The notes under the pieces are model-generated. The model ran no database searches and was not told where the DNA came from. It saw nothing but the letters and a program-made list of their open reading frames with translations. The position numbers were made by a program, and so were the translations under genes. A stretch of 64,000 nucleotides of DNA from Phytopseudomonas dryadis (lineage in GTDB: Bacteria; Pseudomonadota; Gammaproteobacteria; Pseudomonadales; Pseudomonadaceae). Positions within the stretch are counted from its first letter, which is position 1, and each line of letters opens with the position of its first letter. The DNA lies in the NCBI RefSeq assembly GCF_004327355.1, contig NZ_QJUM01000028.1, positions 1-64,000 on the forward strand, read 5' to 3'. Shown piece by piece: positions 8,453-17,258 of this stretch.

Positions 8453-8935
8453 TCAGTAATGAAGATCTTCCCGTGCGTGGGAGCACTGCCTGACCAGCGC
8501 ATGGATCGACACGGCGAGTAGCCCGAAAATCGCAGCGATGCAGGTCGTGAACACCAGAAAGTTCATGCGGCTGTGCTCGTAGATTTCACGTGGCATGTGA
8601 ACGCTCGGTAGCACAGGGGAGTGCATGATTTCGATGGTCTGGCCCACGGAGTACCTCGGGGTGTCGGGAAGACGATACTGCTCGGCAGCGCCGGTGAAAC
8701 GCATACCGTCGGGCATGCTGAAGCTGTATTCATAACGCTCCACGCTGTCGTTTGCCGGCACGCCTTGCACCGAGGTAACGACGCCTTCCTGGGTCGCTGG
8801 CCACATCTTGATAATTGCAACCGTGGCGCCGCTCTGCGCCAGAAAGGCGATGAAGGCGAAGACGGGAATCATCCAGATGGCGAAGGAGGACAGGGTGAAC
8901 AGAAAGTCGCGCTGTTCTTCTCTGGGGTAGTACAT
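8453..8935 (-). CDS. DUF3592-type membrane protein
   Basis: About 160 residues with a hydrophobic segment near the N-terminus (LFTLSSFAIWMIPVFAFIAFLA) and one near the C-terminus (NFLVFTTCIAAIFGLLAVSIHALV), flanking a small extracytoplasmic domain with the YEYSF...G....G pattern and a YSVGQTIEIMHSPVLPSV stretch characteristic of DUF3592 proteins. The function of that family is unknown. The ATG at 8935 has AAGGA nine bases upstream; an ATG at 8941 is an alternative. It follows the lipoprotein pair on the same strand but is separated by a hairpin at 8969-9002. Confidence 0.7.
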   Translation of the reverse strand: MYYPREEQRDFLFTLSSFAIWMIPVFAFIAFLAQSGATVAIIKMWPATQEGVVTSVQGVPANDSVERYEYSFSMPDGMRFTGAAEQYRLPDTPRYSVGQTIEIMHSPVLPSVHMPREIYEHSRMNFLVFTTCIAAIFGLLAVSIHALVRQCSHAREDLHY

Positions 8936-8968
8936 GCTCATCAATCCTTGATCGCGTAAACGCTGTCC

Positions 8969-9002
8969 AAGGGGCGCGAGCATCGAGCTCGCTGCCCCTT
9001 TT
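8969..9002. terminator. Hairpin between the lipoprotein genes and the DUF3592 gene
   Basis: AAGGGGC-GCGAGC-ATCGA-GCTCGC-(T)-GCCCCTT forms a long stem with a single bulge. It is followed by TTTT on the plus strand and preceded by an A-run when read on the minus strand, so it could stop transcription in either direction. It sits eight bases beyond the stop codon of the distal lipoprotein gene. Confidence 0.55.
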
Positions 9003-9009
9003 GCTTGCC

Positions 9010-9588
9010 TCAGATCAGCTTCCGGCGTTGCGCCTCTTCCAGGCTGCTGCGGGTAAGCTGGACAAGGATGTTGTCGGCCGACTCGTTGAACGGTACGGCG
9101 AAGATCAGCAGCAGCTGCATCCAGGTGGTGATGGTTTCGCGTTTCTCCACCGTGCCCAGCAACTTGCCCTCAGCATCCTTGAACTGGGTTTCCATGGTCA
9201 GTTCGTTGCTGAACTTGCCGGGGATGATGAAGAGCGTCAGCCCGGTGATGAAGGCACTGGCGAGGCTGCCGCGTTCGTGATTGCTCACCCGCACGCTGAC
9301 ATACAGGTCGGCGGATTCCTTGGCGGTGGTCACGTTGCCGAAGCGCTCGCTGCTCTGGTACTGGGCCAGGACGAGCTGTTCCAGTTTGGTCTGATCGAAG
9401 CCGCCGGCGCGGTTCTGGTCATTGAACAGGTACTGGCTGTCGAGCTGCAGATAGGCCGAGGGTTTCTCGACCTGGGGTGCGGCCAGCGGCCACTGCTCGA
9501 CGGGCTGAAGGTCGTGGTGCGAATAGGACATGCAGCCGGTCAGGGTCAACAGCGCGCTGGCCAGCAGTGCGGCAAAGAGGTGTTTCAT
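9010..9588 (-). CDS. Outer-membrane-type lipoprotein, unknown function (distal of pair)
   Basis: 192 residues with an N-terminal lipoprotein signal (MKHLFAALLASALLTLTGC; lipobox LTGC), so the mature protein is lipidated at the cysteine. The remainder lacks a recognisable catalytic motif; the segment YVSVRVSNHERGSLASAFITGLTLFIIPG includes a second hydrophobic stretch. ATG at 9588 has AAGGA at good distance. The neighbouring upstream gene encodes a second lipoprotein with the same architecture (lipobox, central hydrophobic segment near a PG, C-terminal helical part), 14 bp away, so the two are an operon and may be distant paralogues. Confidence 0.75.
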   Translation of the reverse strand: MKHLFAALLASALLTLTGCMSYSHHDLQPVEQWPLAAPQVEKPSAYLQLDSQYLFNDQNRAGGFDQTKLEQLVLAQYQSSERFGNVTTAKESADLYVSVRVSNHERGSLASAFITGLTLFIIPGKFSNELTMETQFKDAEGKLLGTVEKRETITTWMQLLLIFAVPFNESADNILVQLTRSSLEEAQRRKLI

Positions 9589-9602
9589 GGGGTACATCCT
9601 TG

Positions 9603-10211
9603 TCAGGGGTGAGGGAGTTTACGGGTGCCGTCTTGCAGGAGTTGCTCGACCAACTGGTTGAGCTGGTCGGAGCCCAGCGACATGTTGAAGTAGTCGCTGT
9701 CCCACAGGCCGGTGTTCTGTTGCAGCTTGATCGCCTGCTCGCTGCTGGCCAGAACCTTGCCGCTGGCATCGACGATCTCCAGGCTGCCGGCCACGTCGTA
9801 CTTGTCGACATAGATCGGGCCGTTCACCCAGATCCAGATGGTCAGGGTCAGCAGGGCGCCGGGGAAGTAACCCGGGTGAGGCGTGCGCTTGCCTTGCAAC
9901 GAGGTGAAGGTGAATTGGAGTGCCACGTCCTGCTCGCCGAGCGTGGCGGGGAAGCTGATCAGTTCCTCGAAGTACTCTCCGCGCTCTACCCGGCGGATCA
10001 ACTGTTGGGTGAACTGGGCGCTGAGCGTTTTGCGCAGCGCCTCGTCGATCTTGCCGTCGGTAATCGCCACGTCTTCGATCATGGCGGCGCGTGGCTGGGT
10101 CTGAGCGGCTTTCTGGGCCGGATCGCCGATGGGCCCGGCGGGATTGAACGACACGCAGCCGGTGAGTGCCAGAAGCAATGCGGCGGCGGCCAGATGATGC
10201 AGTGTTTTCAT
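9603..10211 (-). CDS. Outer-membrane-type lipoprotein, unknown function (proximal of pair)
   Basis: 202 residues with lipoprotein signal MKTLHHLAAAALLLALTGC (lipobox LTGC). Mature part contains HPGYFPGALLTLTIWIWVNGPIYVDKYDVAGSLEIVDASGK, the start of which aligns in position with the GLTLFIIPG segment of the downstream lipoprotein. Start ATG at 10211 is preceded by AAGGA. Not assigned to a named family by eye; a role in envelope assembly or stress is only a guess. Confidence 0.75.
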   Translation of the reverse strand: MKTLHHLAAAALLLALTGCVSFNPAGPIGDPAQKAAQTQPRAAMIEDVAITDGKIDEALRKTLSAQFTQQLIRRVERGEYFEELISFPATLGEQDVALQFTFTSLQGKRTPHPGYFPGALLTLTIWIWVNGPIYVDKYDVAGSLEIVDASGKVLASSEQAIKLQQNTGLWDSDYFNMSLGSDQLNQLVEQLLQDGTRKLPHP

Positions 10212-10693
10212 GCTCGTCCTTGACGTGTTGCGCTGTAGAAACGGAGGTGTCCTCGGTTTGAGGGCCGGATCCTCGATTGGCGGCGGGATTCTAAGGATTG
10301 ACGAGGCAAAGCGCGAGAGGCCTGGGCCGGTTTTGTGAGATGAACGACAACTCGAACAGCGATGCAGGGCTGGTTGCAGGTAATTCGTGTCTCACGTTCC
10401 CTTGGGCGTCAGCAACGGAGCTCGGTGCCGGTGTGCGTAGCACGATATCGACGGAAAATATCGCTTGTCCGCCAACCGTTGCCGATACCTTGAGCAACAG
10501 GATGAGCTGCGCAGATCGCACATGCTCGGGAAGCGTCGGTAACGGAATTGCAGGGCAGAGAGGCTGTCCGCCCATGCCACTGCGCAACGGGGAATGATCC
10601 TGATGGTGGCGGGTAACGTCCTTGTCGGCAGATGAGCCTGCGCGTTGCCTGGTATGACTGCGTATGCCATGTGCCCAGGGGATCATCGACAAA
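10212..10693. other. Gene-free intergenic stretch upstream of the lipoprotein pair
   Basis: Open frames exist on both strands but show no family resemblance and no convincing ribosome-binding sites. The part nearest 10212 presumably carries the lipoprotein operon promoter; no clear -35/-10 pair stands out. I see no further structure before the repeat array at 10694. Confidence 0.5.
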
Positions 10694-11388
10694 GCCCCTC
10701 ACCCCGGCCCTCTCCCGGAGGGAGAGGGGGCTCGATCGCTGGTCAGCTCTGGATCCGGTGCGGTCTTTGCGATGTTCTGCGCGGTCGGATATACGCGGAT
10801 ATAGCTCTACTGCTTTGCGCCAGGTCGGGGGCTCGATCGCTGGCCGCTCTGGATCTGCTGCGGTTTTCGCGTTGTTCTGCGCCTGCGGATAGACACAGAT
10901 ACCGCTCTGCTCCTTTCCCTCCAGGGCGGGAGGAGGGCTCGATCACTGGTCTGCTCTGGATAAGGTTCGGTTTTCGCGCTGTTCTGCGCCTGCGGATAGA
11001 CACAGATACCGCTCTGCTCCTTTCCCTCCAGGACGGGAGGAGGGCTCGATCACTGGTCTGCTCTGGATAAGGTTCGGTTTTCGCGCTGTTCTGCGTCTGC
11101 CGGATAGACACAGATACCGCTCTGCTCCTTTCCCTCCAGGGCGGGAGGAGGGCTCGATCGCTGGTCAGCTCTGGATCCGGTGCGGTCTTTGCGCTGTTCT
11201 GCGTCTGCCGGATAGACACAGATACCGCTCTGCTCCTTTCCCTCCAGAGCGGGAGGAGGGCTCGATCGCTGGTCAGCTCTGGATCCGGTGCGGTCTTTGC
11301 GCTGTTCTGCGTCTGCCGGATAGACACAGATACCGCTCTGCTCCCCTCTCCCTCTGGGAGAGGGGCCGGGGGTGAGGGGCGGGTGGCA
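10694..11388. repeat. Six-unit ~108-bp tandem repeat array capped by inverted GC palindromes
   Basis: Units are marked by GCTCGATC(G/A)CTGG at 10730, 10831, 10937, 11044, 11152 and 11260, giving periods of 101, 106, 107, 108 and 108. Later copies are the most alike. The array is bounded on the left by CCCCTCACCCCGGCCCTCTCCC (10695 onward) and on the right by its inverse (GGGAGAGGGGCCGGGGGTGAGGGG, up to about 11379), so the whole block is a palindromic cassette. Because 108 is a multiple of three, long frames stay open (194 codons on the minus strand), but these are repeat artefacts. Confidence 0.85.
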
Positions 11389-11468
11389 GGCGATACGCCC
11401 GGCTTGCCGCCGTCGCTCCCGGATCGGCGGCTCTGCCGATGATCCGCGGCAGAGCCTGGGCCAACCCC

Positions 11469-13472
11469 TCAGTGCGGTGCGCGCTGGCGTGCCGTCTTGA
11501 GCAGGTCTTCCGGGCTGATATGGCCGACCACCTGGGTCGCGGCGCTGCCGGGAAGCGGCAGGTCGAGGATATGGCCCTTCATCTTGCCCACCACGTGCAT
11601 CTCGCAGGGCTTGCAGTCGAATTTCAGGGTCAGCACCTCGTCGCCGTGTACCAGTTGCATCGGTGCGACCTTGGTCTTCACGCCGGTAACGCCCTTGGCC
11701 TGTTTCGGGCACAGGTTGAAGGAGAAGCGCAGGCAATGCTTGGTGATCATCACCGGCACCTCGCCGGTTTCCTCGTGGGCCTCGTAGGCGGCGTCGATCA
11801 GTTGCACGCCGTGGCGATGGTAGAACGCGCGGGCCTTGTGGTTGTAGACGTTGGCCAGGAACGACAGATGCGACTCCGGGTATACCGGCGGCGGATCGCT
11901 CTCGGCCTTGCGTCCACCGCGCGGGTGCGCCGCCAGGCGCGCCTGGGTGAGCGCCTCGATGGCTTCGCGGCGCAACGTCTTGAGCTGCGAGTTGGGAATG
12001 AACAGGGCCTGCGGCGCATCCAGCTCCACGCCCTGGGCGTGGTAGAGGGTGGTGCCCAGCTGGGTCAGCAGGTCGCGTAATTGCTCCAGCGCCTGCTCGG
12101 GCTTGTTGGCCAGGCCGAAGGGGCCGTTCAGGGCGACGCTGACCTGCACGCCTTCTTCGCTGCGCGCGGTCAGGCTCAGGCGCTCTTCGCGCAGCGTGGC
12201 CTGCCACTGGATGCCGATCCGGCGTTCGGCCGAAGTCTTCTGCAGCGCCTGCTGCCAGTTGTGATCCAGGTTGCGGCTCAGTGGGTGGTTGGGGCGCACG
12301 CGGTGCAGCGCCTCGGGCATCTCGTTGGGCTCGACGCGATAGCGCCAGCGCTTGGCGCCGTCTTCCTCGAACTCACCCTTGAGCTCGGCGATGTTGGCGC
12401 GAAAGCCCACCACTTCGCGCTTGATCAGCACGTTGAGGCCGTCGCCGTTGGACAGCGGCGCCTGGGTGACGGCGATCAGGTCGCGCTTGTTCACCTTCTC
12501 GACGTGGCCGACGGAGAGCCCGGTGAAGGTCGGTGAGTCGAAGGCGCCGATATCGATCTTGCGCTCGCTGACGAAGTAATCGGTGCTGCCACGGTGGAAG
12601 GTCTTGTCCGGATCGGGCACGAAGAAATGCGCGGTGCGGCCGCTGGAGGCGCGGGCCAGATCCGGGCGCTCCTCGAGAATGTCGTCGAGGCGCTGGCGGT
12701 AGTAGGCGGTGATGTTCTTCACGTAGCCCATGTCCTTGTAGCGCCCCTCGATCTTGAACGAGCGCACGCCGGCCTCGACCAGGGCGCGCAGGTTGGCGCT
12801 CTGGTTGTTGTCCTTCATCGACAGCAGGTGCTTCTCGAAGGCGACGACGCGGCCCTGATCGTCCTTGAGGGTGTAGGGCAGGCGGCAGGCCTGGGAACAG
12901 TCGCCGCGGTTGGCGCTGCGGCCGGTCTGCGCATGGGAGATGTTGCATTGCCCGGAGAAGGCCACGCACAGCGCGCCATGGATGAAGAACTCGATGGCCG
13001 CGTCGGTCTCGTCGGCGATGGCGCGGATTTCCTTCAGGTTCAGCTCGCGGGCCAGCACCAGTTGCGAGAAACCGGCCTGATCGAGGAACTTCGCCCGGCC
13101 CAGGGTGCGGATATCGGTCTGGGTGCTGGCGTGCAGCTCGATTGGCGGGATGTCCAGATCCAGCACGCCCAGATCCTGCACGATCAGCGCATCCACGCCC
13201 GCGTCGTAGAGCTGGTGGATCAGCGCGCGCGCCGGTTCCAGCTCGTCGTCATGCAGGATGGTGTTGATCGTGGTGAATACCCGGGCATGGTAGCGGTGGG
13301 CGAACTCCACCAACTGGGCGATGTCGCTGACCTCGTTGCAGGCGTTGTGCCGCGCGCCGAAGCTCGGCCCGCCGATGTAGACGGCGTCGGCGCCATGCAG
13401 GATGGCCTCGCGGGCGATGGCGACATCGCGGGCAGGGCTGAGCAGTTCCAGGTGGTTCTTGGGCAAGGACAT
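11469..13472 (-). CDS. rlhA: 23S rRNA C2501 hydroxylase RlhA (YdcP, peptidase U32 family)
   Basis: 667 residues, matching the length and sequence style of E. coli RlhA/YdcP, which is needed for 5-hydroxycytidine at 23S rRNA position 2501. The N-terminal U32 domain begins LELLSPARDVAIAREAILHGADAVYIGG. The cysteine cluster characteristic of the family is present in FFIHGALCVAFSGQC, RGDCSQACRLPY and, near the C-terminus, HCLRFSFNLCP and FDCKPCEMHVVGKMKG; such cysteines bind an iron-sulfur cluster in related tRNA/rRNA hydroxylases. Start is the ATG at 13472, not the upstream in-frame alternative at 13556. The older 'U32 peptidase' label is misleading. No partner genes nearby. Confidence 0.88.
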   Translation of the reverse strand: MSLPKNHLELLSPARDVAIAREAILHGADAVYIGGPSFGARHNACNEVSDIAQLVEFAHRYHARVFTTINTILHDDELEPARALIHQLYDAGVDALIVQDLGVLDLDIPPIELHASTQTDIRTLGRAKFLDQAGFSQLVLARELNLKEIRAIADETDAAIEFFIHGALCVAFSGQCNISHAQTGRSANRGDCSQACRLPYTLKDDQGRVVAFEKHLLSMKDNNQSANLRALVEAGVRSFKIEGRYKDMGYVKNITAYYRQRLDDILEERPDLARASSGRTAHFFVPDPDKTFHRGSTDYFVSERKIDIGAFDSPTFTGLSVGHVEKVNKRDLIAVTQAPLSNGDGLNVLIKREVVGFRANIAELKGEFEEDGAKRWRYRVEPNEMPEALHRVRPNHPLSRNLDHNWQQALQKTSAERRIGIQWQATLREERLSLTARSEEGVQVSVALNGPFGLANKPEQALEQLRDLLTQLGTTLYHAQGVELDAPQALFIPNSQLKTLRREAIEALTQARLAAHPRGGRKAESDPPPVYPESHLSFLANVYNHKARAFYHRHGVQLIDAAYEAHEETGEVPVMITKHCLRFSFNLCPKQAKGVTGVKTKVAPMQLVHGDEVLTLKFDCKPCEMHVVGKMKGHILDLPLPGSAATQVVGHISPEDLLKTARQRAPH

Positions 13473-13641
13473 GGTTTTTTCTTTATAGAGAGGCTGAGCA
13501 CGGTCAAGGTGGGCATTGTAGCGGTCCGCGGGGCGGAGGGCATCTCGAGCCGCCAACTGGCGGCGATGGCGCCCGGGCTATTGCGCTGCCTGGTCGGTAG
13601 CGCCTTCGGTGTTCCCCTGCCATGGCAGGGCGATCGCGGGT

Positions 13642-13989
13642 TCAGCCATGAGCCCGGCTGGCGCCGTTCGGGCTGTCCGCTTCTGCCGGGCACTGGCGCA
13701 GCGCCTGGTCCAGCCAGTTGCGCAAGCGCCTGATCCCCGGGGCCGTGCCATGGGCGCTGAGGCGCTGCAGGTTTTCCAGGTTGATCATCGCTTGTGGGGT
13801 TGTGTCGCTGCCGAACAGAATGCCTTCGGGCCGGCAGTATTCGAGCAGGGCGCTCTGCCAGTCGGGGTACTCCAGTACGGTGCACAGCGCTTCGGCATCG
13901 AACCACGGCTGGCCGTCCGTTGCGTAGCGCAGGGTTATCTCGTGATCCTCGAGCGCATGGCCTTCGACTATCGGACGTTGTGGCCGCAT
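13642..13989 (-). CDS. BRO-N / phage antirepressor-like small protein
   Basis: 115 residues resembling the BRO N-terminal (antirepressor) domain: a beta strand, then DGQPWFDAEALCTVLEYPDWQSALLEYCRPEGI, which follows the usual G-x-PWF-x-A-x-DVC-x-VLGY pattern. ATG at 13989 has GGGAGG six bases upstream and is preferred over ATG 14007. Divergent from a helix-turn-helix gene 119 bp away, an arrangement reminiscent of phage repressor/antirepressor switches, although no other phage gene is nearby. Likely a domesticated regulatory pair. Confidence 0.65.
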   Translation of the reverse strand: MRPQRPIVEGHALEDHEITLRYATDGQPWFDAEALCTVLEYPDWQSALLEYCRPEGILFGSDTTPQAMINLENLQRLSAHGTAPGIRRLRNWLDQALRQCPAEADSPNGASRAHG

Positions 13990-14108
13990 CGTTCGCCTCC
14001 CTGGCATGCCCTGTCTCTGTCATTTACTCACGATGAAATCATCAATTCCATTTAATATGCAACCGAATGTTCAATCAAGCATGGACGCGGAATTTAACGT
14101 CCGCCTCC

Positions 14109-14525
14109 ATGACTGAGAAAACCGAATTCGCCCAGCGTTTGCGTAATGCCATGCTCGCTGCAGGATACCCAGATCGCCCGGCTGTCTTGGAGCGTGAGTT
14201 CAATTCGCGTTACTGGGGGCGCTCGGTAACCTTCCAGGCGGTTTCCCGCTGGCTACGTGGTGAGGCGATTCCTTCCCAGGACAAGCTGCAGGTGCTGGCC
14301 GAATGGCTGAAGGTGGAGCCCCAGGCCTTGCGCTTCGGCGAGCGGGCCGCCCTGGCCGCGCGCGAGCAGCGCGGCCGCTGGGAAGACCCGAAGTTCTATC
14401 CGGAACGTGAGGCCATCGAGGCCTTTCTGGTGCTGCCGCCGCAGCAGCGCAAGGTCGTGCGCGATGTGATCATGGCGTTCGCCCTCGCCGCGCAGGCGGG
14501 CAACAAGAAGCCGGACACCGACTGA
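14109..14525 (+). CDS. Helix-turn-helix transcriptional regulator (phage-repressor-like)
   Basis: 138 residues. The N-terminal domain (residues 1-75) reads as an XRE-like helix-turn-helix: EFAQRLRNAMLAAGYPDR, VTFQAVSRWLRGEAIPSQDKL, LAEWLKVEPQALRFGE. The C-terminal part is helical and lacks a peptidase S24 domain, so no self-cleavage is expected. Start chosen at ATG 14109, although no strong Shine-Dalgarno is visible; ATG 14067 would add 14 residues. The AT-richer 14010-14070 interval between this and the divergent BRO-N gene is the probable shared control region. Confidence 0.7.
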   Translation: MTEKTEFAQRLRNAMLAAGYPDRPAVLEREFNSRYWGRSVTFQAVSRWLRGEAIPSQDKLQVLAEWLKVEPQALRFGERAALAAREQRGRWEDPKFYPEREAIEAFLVLPPQQRKVVRDVIMAFALAAQAGNKKPDTD

Positions 14526-14604
14526 GCCCGGGCCGGTGTGACGGCGGCCATTAAGCCGCAAGCTACAAGCGGCAAGTAAAAGCGGGGAGGCGCCCGCCAA
14601 CCCG

Positions 14605-15095
14605 TAGATAGCGTCTTGCTCTCTGGCCTGCAAGAGCCCGTTCGGCGTCAGGGTCCACCCGTAGGAGCGTCGCCCTCGGCGCGATGTTGCAAGAATCGCG
14701 CGATGGCCACGATTCGCCGCGAGGTCGCGGCTCCTACGCAAATGTGGTTATTGCTGAATCCCGTGTAGATACCCTCTTGATCCGGCCTGCAAGAGCCCGT
14801 GCGGAGTCAGGGTCCACCCGTAGGAGCGTCGCCCTCGGCGCGATGTTGCAAGAATCGCGCGATGGCCACGATTCGCCGCGAGGTCGCGGCTCCTACGCCA
14901 ATGTGGCTTATTGCTGAATCCCGTGTAGATACCCTCTTGATCCGGCCTGCAAGAGCCCGTGCGGAGTCAGGGTTCACCCGTAGGAGCGTCGCCCCCCGGC
15001 GCGATGCGCTGGCGGCCATGTTGCAAGAATCGCGCGATGGCCACGATTCGCCGCGAGGTCGCGGCTCCCACACGAATGTGGCCATGCTGCGCATT
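14605..15095. repeat. Three-unit ~160-bp tandem repeat with REP-like palindromes
   Basis: The landmark GTAGGAGCGTCGCCC occurs at 14661, 14820 and 14980 (periods 159 and 160). Each unit pairs GTAGGAGC...GGCGCGATG with ...CGCGAGGTCGCGGCTCC(C/T)AC, an imperfect inverted repeat of about 80 bp, joined by a linker containing GTAGATACCCTCTTG and CCTGCAAGAGCCCG. The same palindrome family appears singly at about 17.76-17.85 kb and 62.90-62.99 kb. No gene. Confidence 0.85.
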
Positions 15096-15157
15096 GGTTG
15101 GATGAGACGGCGGGGCGCCGCGAGCCGCCGTACGATTGCCGCCGGCGGCCCGGGTTT

Positions 15158-16804
15158 TCAGAGCTGGAAGCGGGCGATGTTTTCCCGGAGTGCCTCGCTG
15201 GTTCTGGCCAGGCTCTCGCTTTCCCGCTGGGTCGCGGCGAAGGCCTCGGCGGACTGGGCGCTGTTGTCGCGCACGGCGACGATGCTCTGGCCGATCTGCT
15301 CGGCCACCGTGCTCTGTTCCTCTGCCGCCGCGGCGATCTGCTGGTTCATGCCGTTGATCCGTTCGATCATGCCGACGATCCGCACCACCGCTTCGCCGGC
15401 TTCCGAGACGCCGCCGACCGACTGCTGGCTGGAGGTCTGGCAGTGCTGCATGTATTGCGCGGTCTCGTCGGCGATGCGTTGCAGGTTGCCGATCAGGCTT
15501 TCGATTTCCGCGGTGGCGCCCTGGGTGCGCTGGGCCAGGCCGCGCACCTCGTCGGCTACCACGGCGAAGCCGCGCCCGGCCTCGCCGGCGCGCGCCGCTT
15601 CGATGGCGGCGTTGAGGGCCAGCAGGTTGGTCTGTTCGGCGACCGCCTTGATCACGTCGAGCACGCTGCCGATATTGCCGCTTTCCTGCTTCAGTCGGGC
15701 CATGGCCTCGGCGGACCTGTCGATGACCCCCGCCAGCTCGCCGATCAGGTCGACCGCATGGCGGGTCTTGTCCTGGCCGAGGATGGCGGCCGTGTCCGCT
15801 TCGCCGGCTGCCTGCGCCGCCGCTTCCGCGTTGCGCGCCACATCCTGGACGGTGGCCGACATTTCGTGGATGGCGGTGACGATCTGCTCGATCTCCTGCT
15901 GGGCCTTGGCGACACCGGCCGCGTTGAGCTGGCTCGATTCGGCCATTTCCTGGCTGGCGGCGGCCACCGATTGCGAGGAGGCGTCGATGCGCTGCGCCAT
16001 GTCGCGCAGGTTGCGCTGCATCTGCCGCAGCGAACCGAGGACGCCCTGGCCGCTTTCCGCACCGGCGTGCTGGCGCAGGTCGCCCTCGGCTACCTGCTGG
16101 GCGAGGCGGTCGAGGTCGCTCGGCTCCGCTCCCAGCGCCTTCAGCAGCCTGCGGGTGATGAGGTGGCCAAGGACGATGGCGAGCAGGGCGGAGAACAGGG
16201 CGATGCCCAGCAGCAGGGCACGTTGCTGGCGGTAGCTGGCATCGTTCTGCTCGAGTTGTTCGGCAGCCAGTTTCGCGGTGTAGTCCAGGTATTCGTCGAT
16301 CGCTGCCGTCAGCTCCCGCAGCAGGGGCGTGCACTGCCGGGCGATCATCTCGATGGCGCTCGCGTCCTGCCCGGCGAATACCTGGTCGGCGATGTTCTTG
16401 GCGATGGGCTCGTAGCGCCGCTCGATGGCCTGGATGTTGTTGAACAGCGTGCGCGCCGTCGCGGAGACATCATCGTCCTGGGCGATCTCCAGGCCCAGGG
16501 CGTCGAGTTGCCGGGTGACCAGGTTGCTCGCCGCCTCGACGGCGGAGCGCTGGCCGGCGCGTTCGGCATGATCGACGATCAGCACCAGGTTGCGCAGGGC
16601 GATGGCGCGATCCTTGGCGGCGTTGGCCAACTGCCCGGCGAGCTGGGCGCGATGGTCGATGCCGTTGATATAGCGCGAGAAACTGTCTTTTGCGGCCGCC
16701 AATTGGTAGAGGGAAGCACCGGCTACCAGCAGCAGAAGGGCGACCAGGATGGCGTAGCTCAGGTAAAGCGTGGTGCGAATGGATAGCTGGCGGGTTTGCG
16801 GCAT
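15158..16804 (-). CDS. Methyl-accepting chemotaxis protein
   Basis: 548-residue chemoreceptor. One membrane segment at about residues 12-34 (LYLSYAILVALLLLVAGASLY), a periplasmic helical ligand-binding domain of about 160 residues rich in Ala/Asp/Gln (four-helix-bundle style), a second membrane segment at about 195-216, a HAMP linker, then a long signalling domain with the conserved hairpin tip EQTNLLALNAAIEAARAGE and GRGFAVVADEVRGLA. No C-terminal CheR-docking pentapeptide is visible; it ends in RENIARFQL. Solitary gene; ligand unknown. Confidence 0.92.
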   Translation of the reverse strand: MPQTRQLSIRTTLYLSYAILVALLLLVAGASLYQLAAAKDSFSRYINGIDHRAQLAGQLANAAKDRAIALRNLVLIVDHAERAGQRSAVEAASNLVTRQLDALGLEIAQDDDVSATARTLFNNIQAIERRYEPIAKNIADQVFAGQDASAIEMIARQCTPLLRELTAAIDEYLDYTAKLAAEQLEQNDASYRQQRALLLGIALFSALLAIVLGHLITRRLLKALGAEPSDLDRLAQQVAEGDLRQHAGAESGQGVLGSLRQMQRNLRDMAQRIDASSQSVAAASQEMAESSQLNAAGVAKAQQEIEQIVTAIHEMSATVQDVARNAEAAAQAAGEADTAAILGQDKTRHAVDLIGELAGVIDRSAEAMARLKQESGNIGSVLDVIKAVAEQTNLLALNAAIEAARAGEAGRGFAVVADEVRGLAQRTQGATAEIESLIGNLQRIADETAQYMQHCQTSSQQSVGGVSEAGEAVVRIVGMIERINGMNQQIAAAAEEQSTVAEQIGQSIVAVRDNSAQSAEAFAATQRESESLARTSEALRENIARFQL

Positions 16805-17258
16805 TCTGGCGCTCTCTCTGGTCGGCGGACATGAAAGGGTTATCGGCAGGTCAGGGGAAAACTGAGGTATTCGCTGGCGGCAGCCGTCATTGCTACTGAA
16901 ACCATGATCAGTTTCGTTATTGAACTATAGGTTTAACCGTTCGCAGATTAGTTGACCTGGGACATGCTGGCGAAACGATATTTTTGCAGCGCATTACAAT
17001 TCGCGCTTTGATAGGCAGCGCGTGGCGGGTTGCATCGATCGACGGGGCGCGCCGTTTGCCGATGCAATGCCGGCGAGCGAGGGCGAATGGCGCTCGGCGG
17101 CAGCTGTACGGGGCAGGACTGCGGAGGGTGATGCAGGAAGGGCCGTGCGTGGCTGGGACTGGCAGCCGGGGCGAGAGTGCTGTCGTTATCTCGGCCCGAG
17201 TGCGAACGACCTTGCCGCACCTGGCCTGCGCCACCCACCCGCAAGGTGGGGGCTGTCT
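16805..17258. other. Intergenic region between the chemoreceptor and the cupin gene
   Basis: No supported gene. The segment 16905-17000 is AT-richer than its surroundings and is the likely chemoreceptor promoter. A hairpin formed by CCCACC-TTGC-GGGTGG (minus strand, about 17233-17248) lies just beyond the cupin stop and may act as a weak terminator, though it lacks a U-run. Confidence 0.45.

Noticed and set aside
10743..11327. A 194-codon protein made of 36-residue repeats
   Set aside because: The repeat unit is 108 bp, so any frame open in one unit stays open in all. No ribosome site, and frames on the other strand behave alike.
10694..11388. CRISPR array
   Set aside because: Units of 101-108 bp have no short repeat/variable spacer alternation and no cas genes are present. 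The same holds for the arrays at 14.6 and 48.8 kb.
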